A DNA stretch of 64,000 bases, taken from positions 350,184 to 414,183 of the forward strand of contig NZ_LMJJ01000043.1 of the NCBI RefSeq assembly GCF_001429285.1, read 5' to 3'. This document shows, piece by piece, positions 25,265-34,080 of this stretch (position 1 is the first letter of the stretch; each line of letters begins with the position of its first letter). A program made the translations under genes and the position numbers. Source of the DNA: Ensifer sp. Root278. Its GTDB lineage: Bacteria; Pseudomonadota; Alphaproteobacteria; Rhizobiales; Rhizobiaceae. The notes beneath the pieces were generated by a model. The model saw nothing but the letters and a program-made list of their open reading frames with translations, was not told where the DNA came from and did not search any database.

Positions 25265-26401
25265 ATGAAGCCGAGTTCCATTCTTGCCCTTTTGACGGGC
25301 TCGATCGTGTTTGCGTCGAATGTTCCACATCGGACGAAGGCGGGCGGCGCGAGACGCCGACTCCTGGCAGTGTTGACAGCAACAGCGTGTCTTATCTCGG
25401 TCGCTCCAGCCGTGGCCTTCGATCAGACCAACGCTGGCCGTATCAAGCAGCTGGTGGACACTGGCATGCAGTATTACTGGTCGGGAGGCGACGTCAAAAA
25501 AGCGGAAGCCGAAGTCTTCAAGGGCATTACCTTGCGCGGCAAGTACGATGTCGTGGAAGCGGCCTTCAAGGAAGCGTCGACGTTAGCACCAGAGCGGCTG
25601 GATTTTCAGTATGCCGTCGCCTCAACGCAGATCATCCAGAAGAAGCTCGACGAGGCGCAGACGACGTTTCAGGGTATCCTTGACAAGGAGCCGACCGCAT
25701 TTGACGCTCAAACCTGGTTGGAAGCGATTGCCCACATCCGTGGCGATGAGACCGGCGCGGCACTCGCCCATCAAGCGCTCGCAGGGCTCGATCGCGAACG
25801 CGCGGAGGAGTATCGCAAGCGCTTTGTTCGCGCAGAACAGATCATGGCCGAAAAGCCCAACTTCGATGTCCCAACGGTGCCCGGCAAGGTCGTGGTCGTC
25901 GCCTTGGGCTACGCGCTGGCGGATGACGGCACGGCGCAGCAGACTTTGCTCGACCGCCTCGACGTGACGTTGAAGGCTGCAGAGGCGAACCCGACAGCAC
26001 TGGTGATGGTGAGTGGCGGCGTGCCGAAGAATGGCGTTACTGAAGGCGACGTGATGTCCAAGTGGCTGGTCGACAAGGGTGTCAGCCGCGATCGCATCAT
26101 CATTGAAGACAAGTCGAAAGACACGATCGGCAATGTGATCAATGCTGCCAATCTGTTGGTGCGGCATCAGGCCGACACTGTGATCCTGGTGACCAGCTCA
26201 AGCCACATGCGCCGAGCTCGCACAGTAATGGAAGACGCATTGAAACAGCGCGACCTGCTGACGGCAGTGGTGCCGCTGAATGCGCTGGACGCACCATCCC
26301 AGGATGAGGCGGCAAAGGTCGGGTCTGACGAGAGGTTGGTAATTTACCGCGATCTGATGCGTGTTTCGGGCGTATGGGCGTATCCGGGGCTTCAGCAGTA
26401 G
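25265..26401 (+). CDS. Exported DUF218 (ElyC/SanA/YdcF-like) protein with helical N-terminal repeat region
   Basis: The 378-residue protein starts at ATG 25265 behind CTGGGAGATATCAA. A basic stretch (KAGGARRRLLA) followed by a hydrophobic core ending at APAVAFDQ (residue about 54) looks like a signal peptide with a long n-region or an internal start. Residues about 60-200 form Ala/Glu-rich helices resembling TPR repeats. From about residue 203 the DUF218 fold is clear: VVVALGYALADDG, LVMVSGGVPKNG, IIEDKSKDTIGNVINA and VILVTSSSHMRRA. Relatives act in envelope integrity and vancomycin resistance, so a cell-envelope role is plausible. The catalytic function of the family is unknown. Confidence 0.8.
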   Translation: MKPSSILALLTGSIVFASNVPHRTKAGGARRRLLAVLTATACLISVAPAVAFDQTNAGRIKQLVDTGMQYYWSGGDVKKAEAEVFKGITLRGKYDVVEAAFKEASTLAPERLDFQYAVASTQIIQKKLDEAQTTFQGILDKEPTAFDAQTWLEAIAHIRGDETGAALAHQALAGLDRERAEEYRKRFVRAEQIMAEKPNFDVPTVPGKVVVVALGYALADDGTAQQTLLDRLDVTLKAAEANPTALVMVSGGVPKNGVTEGDVMSKWLVDKGVSRDRIIIEDKSKDTIGNVINAANLLVRHQADTVILVTSSSHMRRARTVMEDALKQRDLLTAVVPLNALDAPSQDEAAKVGSDERLVIYRDLMRVSGVWAYPGLQQ

Positions 26402-26661
26402 CCACTGACGCATCTCAAGAATCATCGAAACCCGCGCGCCCAGTTCCGCCATTATGGGCGCGCGAGCTATTGACCAATGCATCGGCGACCTTCACGCCGC
26501 AACGCTTGCAGATGCTTCCCGTTCCCCTTGGTGATCGAAAATTTCTCTATGGCCTTATGCCACAGCGCCGATGTTCGGTCGTCGAAACAGTATTTGTTCG
26601 CCACAATCTCCGACATTAAGCTTCCCATCGCCCCTGCTTTGTCCTAGAAGGCACCCCGTAA
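26402..26661. other. Intergenic region before the preQ1 riboswitch
   Basis: The 260 bp between the DUF218 gene and the riboswitch hold no convincing gene. Short frames exist but lack a ribosome-binding site and similarity. The promoter of the queC operon should lie within about 26560-26650, where the composition falls in G+C, but I cannot define it. Confidence 0.35.
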
Positions 26662-26693
26662 TCCGGTCGCAGCCTACCCGGTCAAAACAAGGA
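26662..26693 (+). promoter_or_regulatory. preQ1-I riboswitch overlapping the queC ribosome-binding site
   Basis: The stretch contains CCGGTCGCAG, then CCTA, CCCGG and the tail TCAAAACAAGGA. The first stem is CCGG (26663-26666) with CCGG (26678-26681). The loop TCGCAG and the tail CAAAACAAGG match the Thermoanaerobacter preQ1-I aptamer as I know it. The tail is also the Shine-Dalgarno sequence (AAGGA, 26689-26693), 8 bp before the queC ATG. Loop bases CCT (26673-26675) can pair with AGG (26690-26692), which would hide the ribosome site when preQ1 is bound. The genes downstream make preQ0, as expected for feedback control at translation. Confidence 0.85.
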
Positions 26694-26701
26694 CACCTAT
26701 C

Positions 26702-27412
26702 ATGAAGACGATTGTCATCTGCTCCGGCGGATTAGACTCGGTATCGCTTGCCCACAAGGTCGCGGCCGAGCAGGAGCTTATAGGCCTGCTCTCCTTCGAC
26801 TATGGACAACGACACCGCAAGGAACTGGACTTTGCCGCCGCCTGTGCGAGGCGGCTTGGCGTTCCACATCAGATCATCGACATTCGCGCCATCGGCGCCC
26901 ACCTCACCGGATCGGCGCTGACGGACGATGTCGACGTGCCCGACGGCCACTATGCCGAGGAAACCATGAAGGCGACGGTGGTTCCGAACCGCAACGCCAT
27001 CATGCTCGCGATTGCCTTCGGGCTTGCGGCGGCGCAGAAGGCGGACGCGGTTGCGGTCGCCGTGCATGGCGGCGATCATTTCATCTATCCCGATTGCCGT
27101 CCCGGTTTCATCGATGCGTTTCAGGCGATGCAGAACCAGGCGCTCGACGGCTATGCCAACGTTGCACTCTACGCGCCCTATGTGACCGTATCGAAGGCGG
27201 ATATCGTCACCGACGGCGCAAGCCATGCGACACCCTTCGAAGAGACCTGGTCCTGCTACAAGGGTGGCGCACGCCATTGCGGCCGCTGCGGCACCTGCGT
27301 CGAGCGGCGCGAGGCCTTTCATCTTGCCGGTGTTGCGGACCCGACCGATTATGAGGATCCGGATTTCTGGGTGGCGGCGACGTCGGCTTTTTCAGCCGAG
27401 GAGGTGAAGTGA
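26702..27412 (+). CDS. queC: 7-cyano-7-deazaguanine (preQ0) synthase
   Basis: The 236-residue enzyme converts 7-carboxy-7-deazaguanine to preQ0 using ATP and ammonia, the last step of the pathway to preQ0 for queuosine tRNA modification. The PP-loop ATP site SGGLDS lies at residues 8-13, and the zinc-binding Cys cluster is in SCYKGGARHCGRCGTC near the C-terminus. It starts 8 bp after a riboswitch-embedded ribosome site and overlaps queD by one base. It leads a queC-queD-queE operon. Confidence 0.96.
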   Translation: MKTIVICSGGLDSVSLAHKVAAEQELIGLLSFDYGQRHRKELDFAAACARRLGVPHQIIDIRAIGAHLTGSALTDDVDVPDGHYAEETMKATVVPNRNAIMLAIAFGLAAAQKADAVAVAVHGGDHFIYPDCRPGFIDAFQAMQNQALDGYANVALYAPYVTVSKADIVTDGASHATPFEETWSCYKGGARHCGRCGTCVERREAFHLAGVADPTDYEDPDFWVAATSAFSAEEVK

Positions 27413-27768
27413 TGTTCCGGATCACCAAGGAGTTCCATTTCTCCGCCTCGCACCAGTTGAAGAGCCTGCCGGCAGAGCATCAATGCGCCCGGCTGCATGG
27501 CCACAACTACATCGTTGAAGTCGAGCTTGCCGGTGCGGAACTCAACGAACACGGCTTCGTGCGCGATTATCACGAACTGGCGCCGCTGAAGCGCTATATC
27601 GATGAAAACTTCGATCATCGCCATCTGAACGAGGTACTCGGCCACGACCGGGTGACTGCCGAATGTCTGGCGAAGCATTTCTACGACTGGTGCAAGACGC
27701 GGCTCCCTGAAACCTCGGCTGTGCGCGTTAGCGAGACGCCGAAGACCTGGGCGGAATACCGGCCATGA
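27412..27768 (+). CDS. queD: 6-carboxytetrahydropterin synthase
   Basis: The 118-residue protein is the usual QueD size. It has the zinc-binding His set (His in FHFSASHQL and LHGHNY), the catalytic Cys in [11 protein letters not shown] and the Asp/His motif NFDHRHLNE. It turns 7,8-dihydroneopterin triphosphate into 6-carboxytetrahydropterin. Its ATG shares a base with the queC stop (TGATG), and the queE gene overlaps its end by 4 bp. An alternative GTG lies one codon upstream. Confidence 0.95.
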   Translation: MFRITKEFHFSASHQLKSLPAEHQCARLHGHNYIVEVELAGAELNEHGFVRDYHELAPLKRYIDENFDHRHLNEVLGHDRVTAECLAKHFYDWCKTRLPETSAVRVSETPKTWAEYRP

Positions 27769-28502
27769 CCGGGCCTGGCGAAACGCGCATCCGGGTCAGC
27801 GAAATCTTTGGGCCGACAATCCAGGGTGAGGGCATCCTGATCGGGCTGCCGACCGTGTTCGTCCGCACCGGCGGCTGCGATTATCGCTGCAGCTGGTGTG
27901 ACACGCTGCATGCGGTCGACAGCGAATATCGCGACCAATGGCTGCCGATGACGGTGGAGGAGGTCTGGAGCGAAGTCAGCCGGCTATCCGGCAGCAAGCC
28001 GCTCACGGTCTCGCTATCCGGTGGCAATCCGGCGATCCAGCCGCTTGGACCTCTGATCGCGCGTGGGCGAGAGGAAGGCTACCGGTTTGCCCTGGAGACG
28101 CAGGGCAGCATCGCCAAGGACTGGTTTGCCGATCTCGACGTGCTGGTCTTGAGCCCGAAGCCGCCGTCGAGCGGCATGAAGACCGACTGGAACGCCTTCG
28201 ACGACTGTCTTCGCATGGCGGCAGGCCGGCCCGAGGTGGCGCTGAAGATCGTCGTCTTCGACGAGCGCGATTATGCCTATGCCCGCGATGCGGCGGGCCG
28301 TTATCCGCATCTGCCGCTCTACCTGCAGCCCGGCAACCACACGCCGCCGCCCCCTGATGACGACGATGCCACCGTCGATATCGACGGCATTATCGACCGC
28401 ATGCTCTGGCTTGTCGGCAAGGTGACGGAAGATCGCTGGTTCGAGGCTCGGGTGCTGCCGCAACTGCATGTTCTGCTCTGGGGCAACAGACGCGGGGTAT
28501 AG
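27765..28502 (+). CDS. queE: 7-carboxy-7-deazaguanine synthase (radical SAM)
   Basis: The 245-residue radical SAM enzyme ring-contracts 6-carboxytetrahydropterin to 7-carboxy-7-deazaguanine. Its iron-sulfur cluster Cys triad is CDYRCSWCD (CxxxCxxC) near residue 36, and the SAM-binding [11 protein letters not shown] follows. The N-terminal FGPTIQGEG is the QueE substrate-binding signature. It overlaps queD by four bases (ATGA) and completes the preQ0 module. queF and GTP cyclohydrolase are not in this window. Confidence 0.95.
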   Translation: MTGPGETRIRVSEIFGPTIQGEGILIGLPTVFVRTGGCDYRCSWCDTLHAVDSEYRDQWLPMTVEEVWSEVSRLSGSKPLTVSLSGGNPAIQPLGPLIARGREEGYRFALETQGSIAKDWFADLDVLVLSPKPPSSGMKTDWNAFDDCLRMAAGRPEVALKIVVFDERDYAYARDAAGRYPHLPLYLQPGNHTPPPPDDDDATVDIDGIIDRMLWLVGKVTEDRWFEARVLPQLHVLLWGNRRGV

Positions 28503-28600
28503 CGGTCGCGCCCTTGGTGTCCGCCTGCAAATCCTCCGGACTTGGTTGGACAGCGGCGGGCGGCTATGTTCCAAGCAATGTGGTCAGGTGAGGGGCGTTC

Positions 28601-28951
28601 ATGCAGCTGAAGACGAAACGTGTCTATGAGCCGAAGGCCGACGGCGACGGGATACGCATCCTGGTCGATCGCCTGTGGCCGCGCGGCCTGACCAAGGCGG
28701 AAGCCGCGGTCGACCTGTGGCTCAAGGAGATCGCACCGACGACGGAACTGCGCCGGTGGTTCCATGCGGATGAAGGCACCTGGGAAGAGTTTCGCGAGCG
28801 CTACCTTGCCGAGCTCGACAACAATCCGGCGGCAGTTGACGTATTGCGGCAGCACATTGGTGAGGCCCCGGTGACCTTGCTCTATAGCGTGAAGGATGAG
28901 GCTCGCAACCATGCAGAGATCCTCAAGGACTACATCCTGACACACCGATAG
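28601..28951 (+). CDS. DUF488 family protein
   Basis: The 116-residue protein matches the compact DUF488 (YeaO-like) family, with the N-terminal VDRLWPRGLTKAEA motif, a central WF-D-WEEFRERY segment and the late LLYSVKDEARNHAEIL motif. Function is not established; the family is small, cytoplasmic and usually monocistronic. It starts 98 bp after queE with only a moderate ribosome site (GGTCAGGTGAGGGGCG), and may be read through from the que operon. Confidence 0.88.
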   Translation: MQLKTKRVYEPKADGDGIRILVDRLWPRGLTKAEAAVDLWLKEIAPTTELRRWFHADEGTWEEFRERYLAELDNNPAAVDVLRQHIGEAPVTLLYSVKDEARNHAEILKDYILTHR

Positions 28952-28971
28952 ACGGGGGCGTCGGGCTCACG

Positions 28972-29817
28972 TCATGTCGTTGCGGTGGATGCCTCGAACG
29001 TGTTGCCGATGCGCGCAGTGATCCGGCACCAATCGTCCTGGAAGGGCAAACCGAAAACGTCGGTGAGGACAGCTTCGATTGCAGGCGCATCGAGTTCGTG
29101 GCGCGCGACGGTGCCGTTCCTGTCACGGATCGTCAACCGGTTTGCGAACAGGATCTTGCGGGCCTCCTCGGTGGTCAACGTCACCAACAGGGTCTGTCGG
29201 AAAAGCGACTGCGGATGGGTGGACGCCGCGATGTTCGCGATCCGATACGCGTCCTCTCCGCAAATCTTCGGCGACACTTCGTAGACAGGGACCCAATCGC
29301 GGCCAAGTTGGGCTTCAAGCAAGTAGCCATCGAGGGTCCGGCTGAGGCGGAACGGCTCATGCGGCGTCGGCTGTGGCGTGGTCCTGTCGAAGCGCAGCGG
29401 CGCGGTCGGCACGCAACTGCCAAAACCGACATCGACGAGATAGCCGACATCGTTCACGAAGACGCGAAGCGCCATATGCGACCATGCCGCCGGCGGCGCC
29501 TCGGGTTCGCGCATCCACAGGACGCGGGCCGTCAAGGGCTCCACCCGATAGCCGAGCGCACTGAGTACACGCTGCAAAAGGCTGTTCTGTTCGAAGCAGT
29601 AGCCGCCGCGTTTGCGGTCGATGAGCTTGCTGTCGATTGCCGCCGGCGACAACTCGACCGGATGGGCAAGCAGCACATCGATGGCCTCGAAGGGGATCGA
29701 CGCCGCATGGCGAGCAATGATGCCGCCGAGCGTTGCCAGATCGGGCGATTGCGGCCCGGAGTAACCGATGCGGGCGAAGTAACGGCCGAGGTCGACGGGA
29801 AACGAGGCGTTCCGCAT
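28972..29817 (-). CDS. Arylamine N-acetyltransferase
   Basis: The 281-residue enzyme has the NAT catalytic triad: Cys74 in KRGGYCFEQNSLL, His114 in AWSHMALRV and Asp129 in YLVDVGFG. NATs move an acetyl group from acetyl-CoA to arylamines and hydrazines in the cytoplasm, or serve as amide synthases in secondary metabolism. The length is normal for the family. It lies 2 bp downstream of the serine hydrolase gene on the same strand, so both are probably cotranscribed. Nothing nearby suggests a biosynthetic cluster, so xenobiotic acetylation is the default reading. Confidence 0.93.
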   Translation of the reverse strand: MRNASFPVDLGRYFARIGYSGPQSPDLATLGGIIARHAASIPFEAIDVLLAHPVELSPAAIDSKLIDRKRGGYCFEQNSLLQRVLSALGYRVEPLTARVLWMREPEAPPAAWSHMALRVFVNDVGYLVDVGFGSCVPTAPLRFDRTTPQPTPHEPFRLSRTLDGYLLEAQLGRDWVPVYEVSPKICGEDAYRIANIAASTHPQSLFRQTLLVTLTTEEARKILFANRLTIRDRNGTVARHELDAPAIEAVLTDVFGLPFQDDWCRITARIGNTFEASTATT

Positions 29818-29819
29818 GG

Positions 29820-30992
29820 TTAGAGGCTCCGATAGATGGCGTCGCGGAGATCGACCGGGAAGCGTCCGTTCATGCCTTCAAAGGCGGTGTTGGTGAGCGC
29901 AACGACGGTCAAGCCGCGGACCGGGTCGATGAACCACTTGTGCCCGTAGGCGCCGTCCCATTGCAGCGTGCCGGGCGACTGCGGCGTTCCGGCCGTCTCG
30001 GGTTCGACGAGGACCGCACCGCCGAAACCGAACTCCCATCCGGCGCCCGCGGCCAATCCGCCGGTCCTTGCCTGAATGTCGAACATCGAGCGGCTGGTAG
30101 GGACGTCGACCGCCGGCGAATGCCCGGTTCTGAGGTTTTCGAGAAGGCGGATCACGTCGCCGGCCGTGCCTGCCATGCCGGCGCCGCCGGAGGGAAAGGC
30201 CCGCGGATTGAAGATTCGGCCGGGCGAGAGGCGCACGGGATTGCCGAAGAAGGGAACCGCATCGTCGCCAACAAGCCGCCGCGGCCGTGGCGACGCGTCG
30301 CCGTAATGGGCCACGAGCCTGCGTGGATCGGCCACGGAGAAGGCGGTGTCGTTCATCGCCATCGGGCCTGTGACGAGCGCAGCGATCGCCTGCGGCAGCT
30401 TCGATCCTGTCGCCTCTTCGATAACGGCGCCGAGCACGTCGAGGCTCATCGAATAGCCCCAGCCATGTCCGGGCGCATAGGACAGCAGGATGTCTTTGAG
30501 CTTGCCGATGAGGGCAGGGAGATCGTCGTCGGTGTCATCGAAGCCGCTGCTGATGGCGTGCCGGTGGTAGGGGCCGTCGCCTTGCTCCATGAACACGTAG
30601 CTCAAGCCGGCGCTGTGTGTCAGGAGATGGCGGACGGTGATCGCAGGTACGCTGCCGTCCGGTAGCCACGGCCTGAACGCGGGCAGCCATTCCGACACGG
30701 TATCGTCGAGACCGATGGTGCCGCTTTGCACCAGGCTAAGAGCGGCGACCGTGACGATCGGCTTTGCGACCGAGGAGAGCAGGAAGATGCTGTCCTCGGT
30801 CATTGGCCGGTCCGCTTCGCGGTCCGCGAGGCCGGCGGCCCGTTTGTAGGCGGGCTCGCCGTCGACGAGGACCTCCACGACCGTGCCGACGATACGCTGT
30901 TCATCCAGGGCCTCCGCAATCACCCGGTCGAGTTCGGCCTTCAGCCGGCTCCGGCGCTCCGATCTCCATTGCCTTGTCGCGATTGCATCCAT
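29820..30992 (-). CDS. Beta-lactamase-fold serine hydrolase (class C / esterase type)
   Basis: The 390-residue protein has the SxxK catalytic motif Ser74-Val-Ala-Lys77 in LLSSVAKPIVT, a Tyr motif at YSMSLDVLGAV and the third motif region around WDGAYGHKWFIDP. These fit the class C beta-lactamase/EstB family of esterases and peptidases. No signal peptide is seen, so it probably acts in the cytoplasm on small esters rather than on cell-wall-active drugs. It is followed by the acetyltransferase gene in the same transcript and is divergent from the SDR gene at 31188. Confidence 0.88.
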   Translation of the reverse strand: MDAIATRQWRSERRSRLKAELDRVIAEALDEQRIVGTVVEVLVDGEPAYKRAAGLADREADRPMTEDSIFLLSSVAKPIVTVAALSLVQSGTIGLDDTVSEWLPAFRPWLPDGSVPAITVRHLLTHSAGLSYVFMEQGDGPYHRHAISSGFDDTDDDLPALIGKLKDILLSYAPGHGWGYSMSLDVLGAVIEEATGSKLPQAIAALVTGPMAMNDTAFSVADPRRLVAHYGDASPRPRRLVGDDAVPFFGNPVRLSPGRIFNPRAFPSGGAGMAGTAGDVIRLLENLRTGHSPAVDVPTSRSMFDIQARTGGLAAGAGWEFGFGGAVLVEPETAGTPQSPGTLQWDGAYGHKWFIDPVRGLTVVALTNTAFEGMNGRFPVDLRDAIYRSL

Positions 30993-31187
30993 GATCGCCT
31001 CCTGTGCTTCTCGAACGACGGCCCGCTCGACGCTTCAGGGCGACGATGGGCTGCGGGACAAAGGCAATCCGGTTCGCGTCGAAAGTCGATCGTCGATCCA
31101 CGTATGGGAGGCATACGCGCCTGCACGAAGCAGCCGTCGCTGTCCGACGCTAGAAACGGTGCGACAGCGTCAGATGGAGTCGGGTTG

Positions 31188-32003
31188 ATGAACACAAACA
31201 ATCTTGGATTCGCAGGAAAGGTCGCCTTGGTCGCAGGCGCCAGCAAGGGTATCGGCGCGGCCACTGCCCGCGCCTTTGCGCAGGCCGGTGCATCCGTTGT
31301 CCTTCTTTCCCGTTCGCAGACGGCGCTCGAGGCGCTGGCGGTCTCCATCCGTGAGGCGGGCGGCAATGCACTGGCGATCGCCGCGGATGTCGGCGACGAG
31401 ATTGCCATGAAGCAGGCGCTTGCGCGCGTGATGCAGCACTATGGCCGGCTCGACGCCGCCTTCAACAATGCGACGGATGGAACCGTACCGGCGCCGCTTG
31501 CCGATCTCGACATCGAAGGTTTCGATCGCGGTATCCGCACCAATATTCGCGGCACCTTTCTCGGCATGCGCTATCAGATCGAGGCGATGGCGAGGGGTGA
31601 CGGTGGTGCGATCGTCAACATGGCCTCCGTCGCCGGGGTCAACGGCACTTCCGGGCTGGCTGCCTATGTCAGTGCAAAGGCCGGGATCATCGGGCTGACC
31701 AAGGCCGCGGCGCTCGATTACGCCGACCAGGGAATCCGGATCAATGTCGTCGCGCCCGGGCCGATCCTCACCCACCATCTCGAAGCTGCAGGCGCGGAAA
31801 TCCAGCGGCACGCAGCACTTTCGACGCCGATGCGCCGGCTTGGCCGAGTGGAGGAGGTGGCCGCAAGCGTCCTCTGGCTCTGTTCCGATGAGGCGAGTTA
31901 CATCACCGGTGTGGTGCTGCCGATCGACGGGGGCATGACGGCGGGCACGAAAGTGCCTATGAATTACCGTCGAGGCGAGCCGCCTCGGCCGGCTGAACCC
32001 TGA
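31188..32003 (+). CDS. Short-chain dehydrogenase/reductase
   Basis: The 271-residue SDR has the cofactor motif GASKGIG at residues 17-23, the NNAT-type segment near residue 93, and the catalytic Ser147, Tyr160 and Lys164 (AAYVSAKAG). The C-terminal ITGVVLPIDGG closes a standard classical SDR, which reduces or oxidises hydroxyl/keto groups with NAD(P). Start ATG 31188 follows GGAGTCGGGTTG; the open frame upstream is non-homologous. A LysR gene follows after 6 bp, so the pair is probably one transcript under its own control. Substrate unknown. Confidence 0.92.
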   Translation: MNTNNLGFAGKVALVAGASKGIGAATARAFAQAGASVVLLSRSQTALEALAVSIREAGGNALAIAADVGDEIAMKQALARVMQHYGRLDAAFNNATDGTVPAPLADLDIEGFDRGIRTNIRGTFLGMRYQIEAMARGDGGAIVNMASVAGVNGTSGLAAYVSAKAGIIGLTKAAALDYADQGIRINVVAPGPILTHHLEAAGAEIQRHAALSTPMRRLGRVEEVAASVLWLCSDEASYITGVVLPIDGGMTAGTKVPMNYRRGEPPRPAEP

Positions 32004-32009
32004 GGTGGC

Positions 32010-32900
32010 ATGGACTGGGACGAACTCCATCTTGTTCAGCTGTTGGCACGCCACGGCTCGCTGAGCGCGGCGGCGCGGGCTCTGGGAACGACCCAGCCGA
32101 CACTCAGCCGCCGCCTCGACGCGTTCGAGCAGAAGACGCAGCAGAAGCTGTTCGAACGGCAAACAAACGGCCTTGTGCCGACTGCGGCGTGCCTGTCCAT
32201 CCTGTCGGCGCTCGAGCAGATGGAGGAGGCAGCACTTACGGTCGAGCGTCGCCTGGCCGCGCAGGACGATGCGCTGGCGGGCAACATCACCGTGACCAGC
32301 CTCGACTGGCCCGGAGACTACCTGCTCGCGCCGATCCTGACGAAATTTGCCACGGCCCATCCCGGCGCCATTCATCTGTTGAATGACGGCCGACGCTTCA
32401 ACCTGTCCCGTCGGGATGCCGATATTGCCTTCCGCTTTGGCAGCTTCGACCAAAGCGATACCGTCGAGCGCAAGGTTGCCGATATCCGCTACGGCCTGTT
32501 TGCGATGCAGGCCTACCTCGATCGCTTCGGCCATCCAAGCGCGAAGGGTGGCAGCAGCAATCATGCCATTGTCGAACTGGCTGAGGTACCGGTGCGGGTG
32601 TCGCTCTCTACCTGGCTGAAGGACCTCTTGCCGGATGCGAGGGTGATGTTGCGCGCGAACTCGATCCGCTCGCAACTGAGTGCTGTCGAAACCGGCGCGG
32701 CGCTCGCGACGCTTCCGCACTTCCTTGCGGCCGGCCGGGACGGCCTTGTGTCGGTGGACCTCGGCGTTGCCGCACCAGTGCTGTCGTTGAAGCTCGGCGT
32801 GCACCAGGAGACGCGCAATCTCCCGCGGGTGCGAAAGCTCATAGACTTCGTCGTCTCGGAGTTCGCCGGCCTGCGGCCGAAACTCAATCCGCCGAGCTGA
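32010..32900 (+). CDS. LysR-family transcriptional regulator
   Basis: The 296-residue protein opens MDWDELHLVQLLARHGSLSA, with the helix-turn-helix at about residues 18-38 (LSAAARALGTTQPTLSRRLD), then an effector-binding domain. It starts 6 bp after the SDR stop on the same strand. Position suggests it controls the SDR operon, the divergent hydrolase/acetyltransferase pair, or the hydrolase at 33053. The LysR assignment is firm; the target is a guess. Confidence 0.9.
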   Translation: MDWDELHLVQLLARHGSLSAAARALGTTQPTLSRRLDAFEQKTQQKLFERQTNGLVPTAACLSILSALEQMEEAALTVERRLAAQDDALAGNITVTSLDWPGDYLLAPILTKFATAHPGAIHLLNDGRRFNLSRRDADIAFRFGSFDQSDTVERKVADIRYGLFAMQAYLDRFGHPSAKGGSSNHAIVELAEVPVRVSLSTWLKDLLPDARVMLRANSIRSQLSAVETGAALATLPHFLAAGRDGLVSVDLGVAAPVLSLKLGVHQETRNLPRVRKLIDFVVSEFAGLRPKLNPPS

Positions 32901-33052
32901 ACGCCTGTAGCGGCGACTGACGCGCGAGACCCTTTCGGCGCGCCGCAGTGCAGGCCGAAATTTTCTTGATTGTCGACGTCGGGATGGGAAGGCGCCGCGC
33001 GTCTTAATCCCGAAGGCGGTTTTGGACCGCGCTGACAACAAGGAGATTATGC

Positions 33053-33916
33053 ATGTTCCGTACCGCTTTGATCGCAGGCGCCCTGTTGATTTCCGGCACC
33101 GCATTTGCTGGGGCCGAGCCGGTGGGCAATCGCGTCGATGTCAACGGCATGAAGATGTATTACGAGGTCTCGGGCGAGGGCGAACCGCTGGTCGTGCTGC
33201 ACGGCGCCTATATGAACATTCCGTCGATGGGCGCGATCATTCCGAAGCTGGCCGAGACCCACAAGGTCTATGCGATCGAGCTCCAGGGTCATGGTCGCAC
33301 CAATGATATCGATCGCCCGATCACCTATCCGAACCTCGCGGACGACGTCGCCGCCTTCATGGATGCCGTCGATCTCAAGAAGGCCGATGTCTTCGGCTAC
33401 TCGATGGGTGCGGCTGCCGGCCTGCAGCTGGCGATCCGTCATCCGGAGAAGGTGAACAAGCTTGCGGCCGCGTCCGTCGGCTACGATGCCGAGGGCTGGC
33501 AGCCGGAATTCAAAGCATTCATCCCGCAGATGACCGTCGAGATGTTCGTCGGCATGCCCTTTGCCGAAGACTACCGCAAGCTCGCCGCCAATCCGGATGG
33601 CTTTCCAGATTTGGTCAAGAAGCTGATCCAGCTCGAAAAAGAACCGATGGCCTGGGAGGCGGACGTCAAGGCGCTGAAGGCGCCGGTTCTTGTCATCGCC
33701 GGCGATGCCGATGTGGCGACGTTGGAGCACACGCTGGCATTGTTCCGCCTGCTCGGCGGCGGCGCGATGGGCGACATGGGCAAGCCTCTGGCTGCCTCGT
33801 GCCTCGCCATCCTGCCGGCAACGTCGCACACCGCAGTCATCAACCAGACGGACCTGCTCTACGCTTTCATCGAACCCTTCCTGAAGGGTGAGACGCCGAA
33901 GGGCATGTTCCAGTAG
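33053..33916 (+). CDS. Exported alpha/beta hydrolase
   Basis: The 287-residue protein has a short Sec signal (residues 1-21, ending TAFAGA), so it is periplasmic. The alpha/beta-hydrolase nucleophile elbow is GYSMG with Ser117, the oxyanion segment is VVLHGAYMN, and the catalytic His is in PATSHTAVI near the end. Similar proteins are esterases or lactonases; the substrate is not predictable. ATG 33053 follows AACAAGGAGATTATGC, a good ribosome site. A perfect 11-bp hairpin follows the stop. Confidence 0.9.
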   Translation: MFRTALIAGALLISGTAFAGAEPVGNRVDVNGMKMYYEVSGEGEPLVVLHGAYMNIPSMGAIIPKLAETHKVYAIELQGHGRTNDIDRPITYPNLADDVAAFMDAVDLKKADVFGYSMGAAAGLQLAIRHPEKVNKLAAASVGYDAEGWQPEFKAFIPQMTVEMFVGMPFAEDYRKLAANPDGFPDLVKKLIQLEKEPMAWEADVKALKAPVLVIAGDADVATLEHTLALFRLLGGGAMGDMGKPLAASCLAILPATSHTAVINQTDLLYAFIEPFLKGETPKGMFQ

Positions 33917-33923
33917 GATTCGA

Positions 33924-33953
33924 CCGGCGCCATCTCCAGAGGGATGGCGCCGG
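33924..33953 (+). terminator. 11-bp perfect hairpin after the alpha/beta hydrolase
   Basis: CCGGCGCCATC (33924-33934) pairs exactly with GATGGCGCCGG (33943-33953), loop of 8. No T tract follows, so it may protect the 3' end or act with the repeat at 33978 between two convergent genes. Confidence 0.55.
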
Positions 33954-33977
33954 CACAACAACACGCGCGGGCTGTCC

Positions 33978-34080
33978 AGATCATTTCATTGTTTCATCGA
34001 AACACTGAAGTGATCTATTTCTTTGAAATTACGCAATTCCGGACGGAAAACCGTTTCGCACTTTTCCTGGAATTGCTCTA
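33978..34080 (-). repeat. Dispersed palindromic repeat, copy B (inverted relative to copy A)
   Basis: The reverse complement starts TAGAGCAATTCCAGG and matches copy A (23035-23133) over its full length with a handful of differences; the nested hairpin arms are identical. The first three bases are the TAG stop of the minus-strand ABC ATPase gene (34078-34080). As in copy A, the repeat thus begins on a stop codon and extends downstream of the gene. Confidence 0.85.

Noticed and set aside
26374-26619. 81-codon plus-strand frame overlapping the end of the DUF218 gene
   Set aside because: No ribosome-binding site, overlaps a real gene, composition unlike a folded protein.
31170-33104. 644-codon minus-strand frame across the SDR and LysR genes
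   Set aside because: It opposes two well-supported genes with full catalytic and HTH motifs, and its translation is Arg-rich with no family features.
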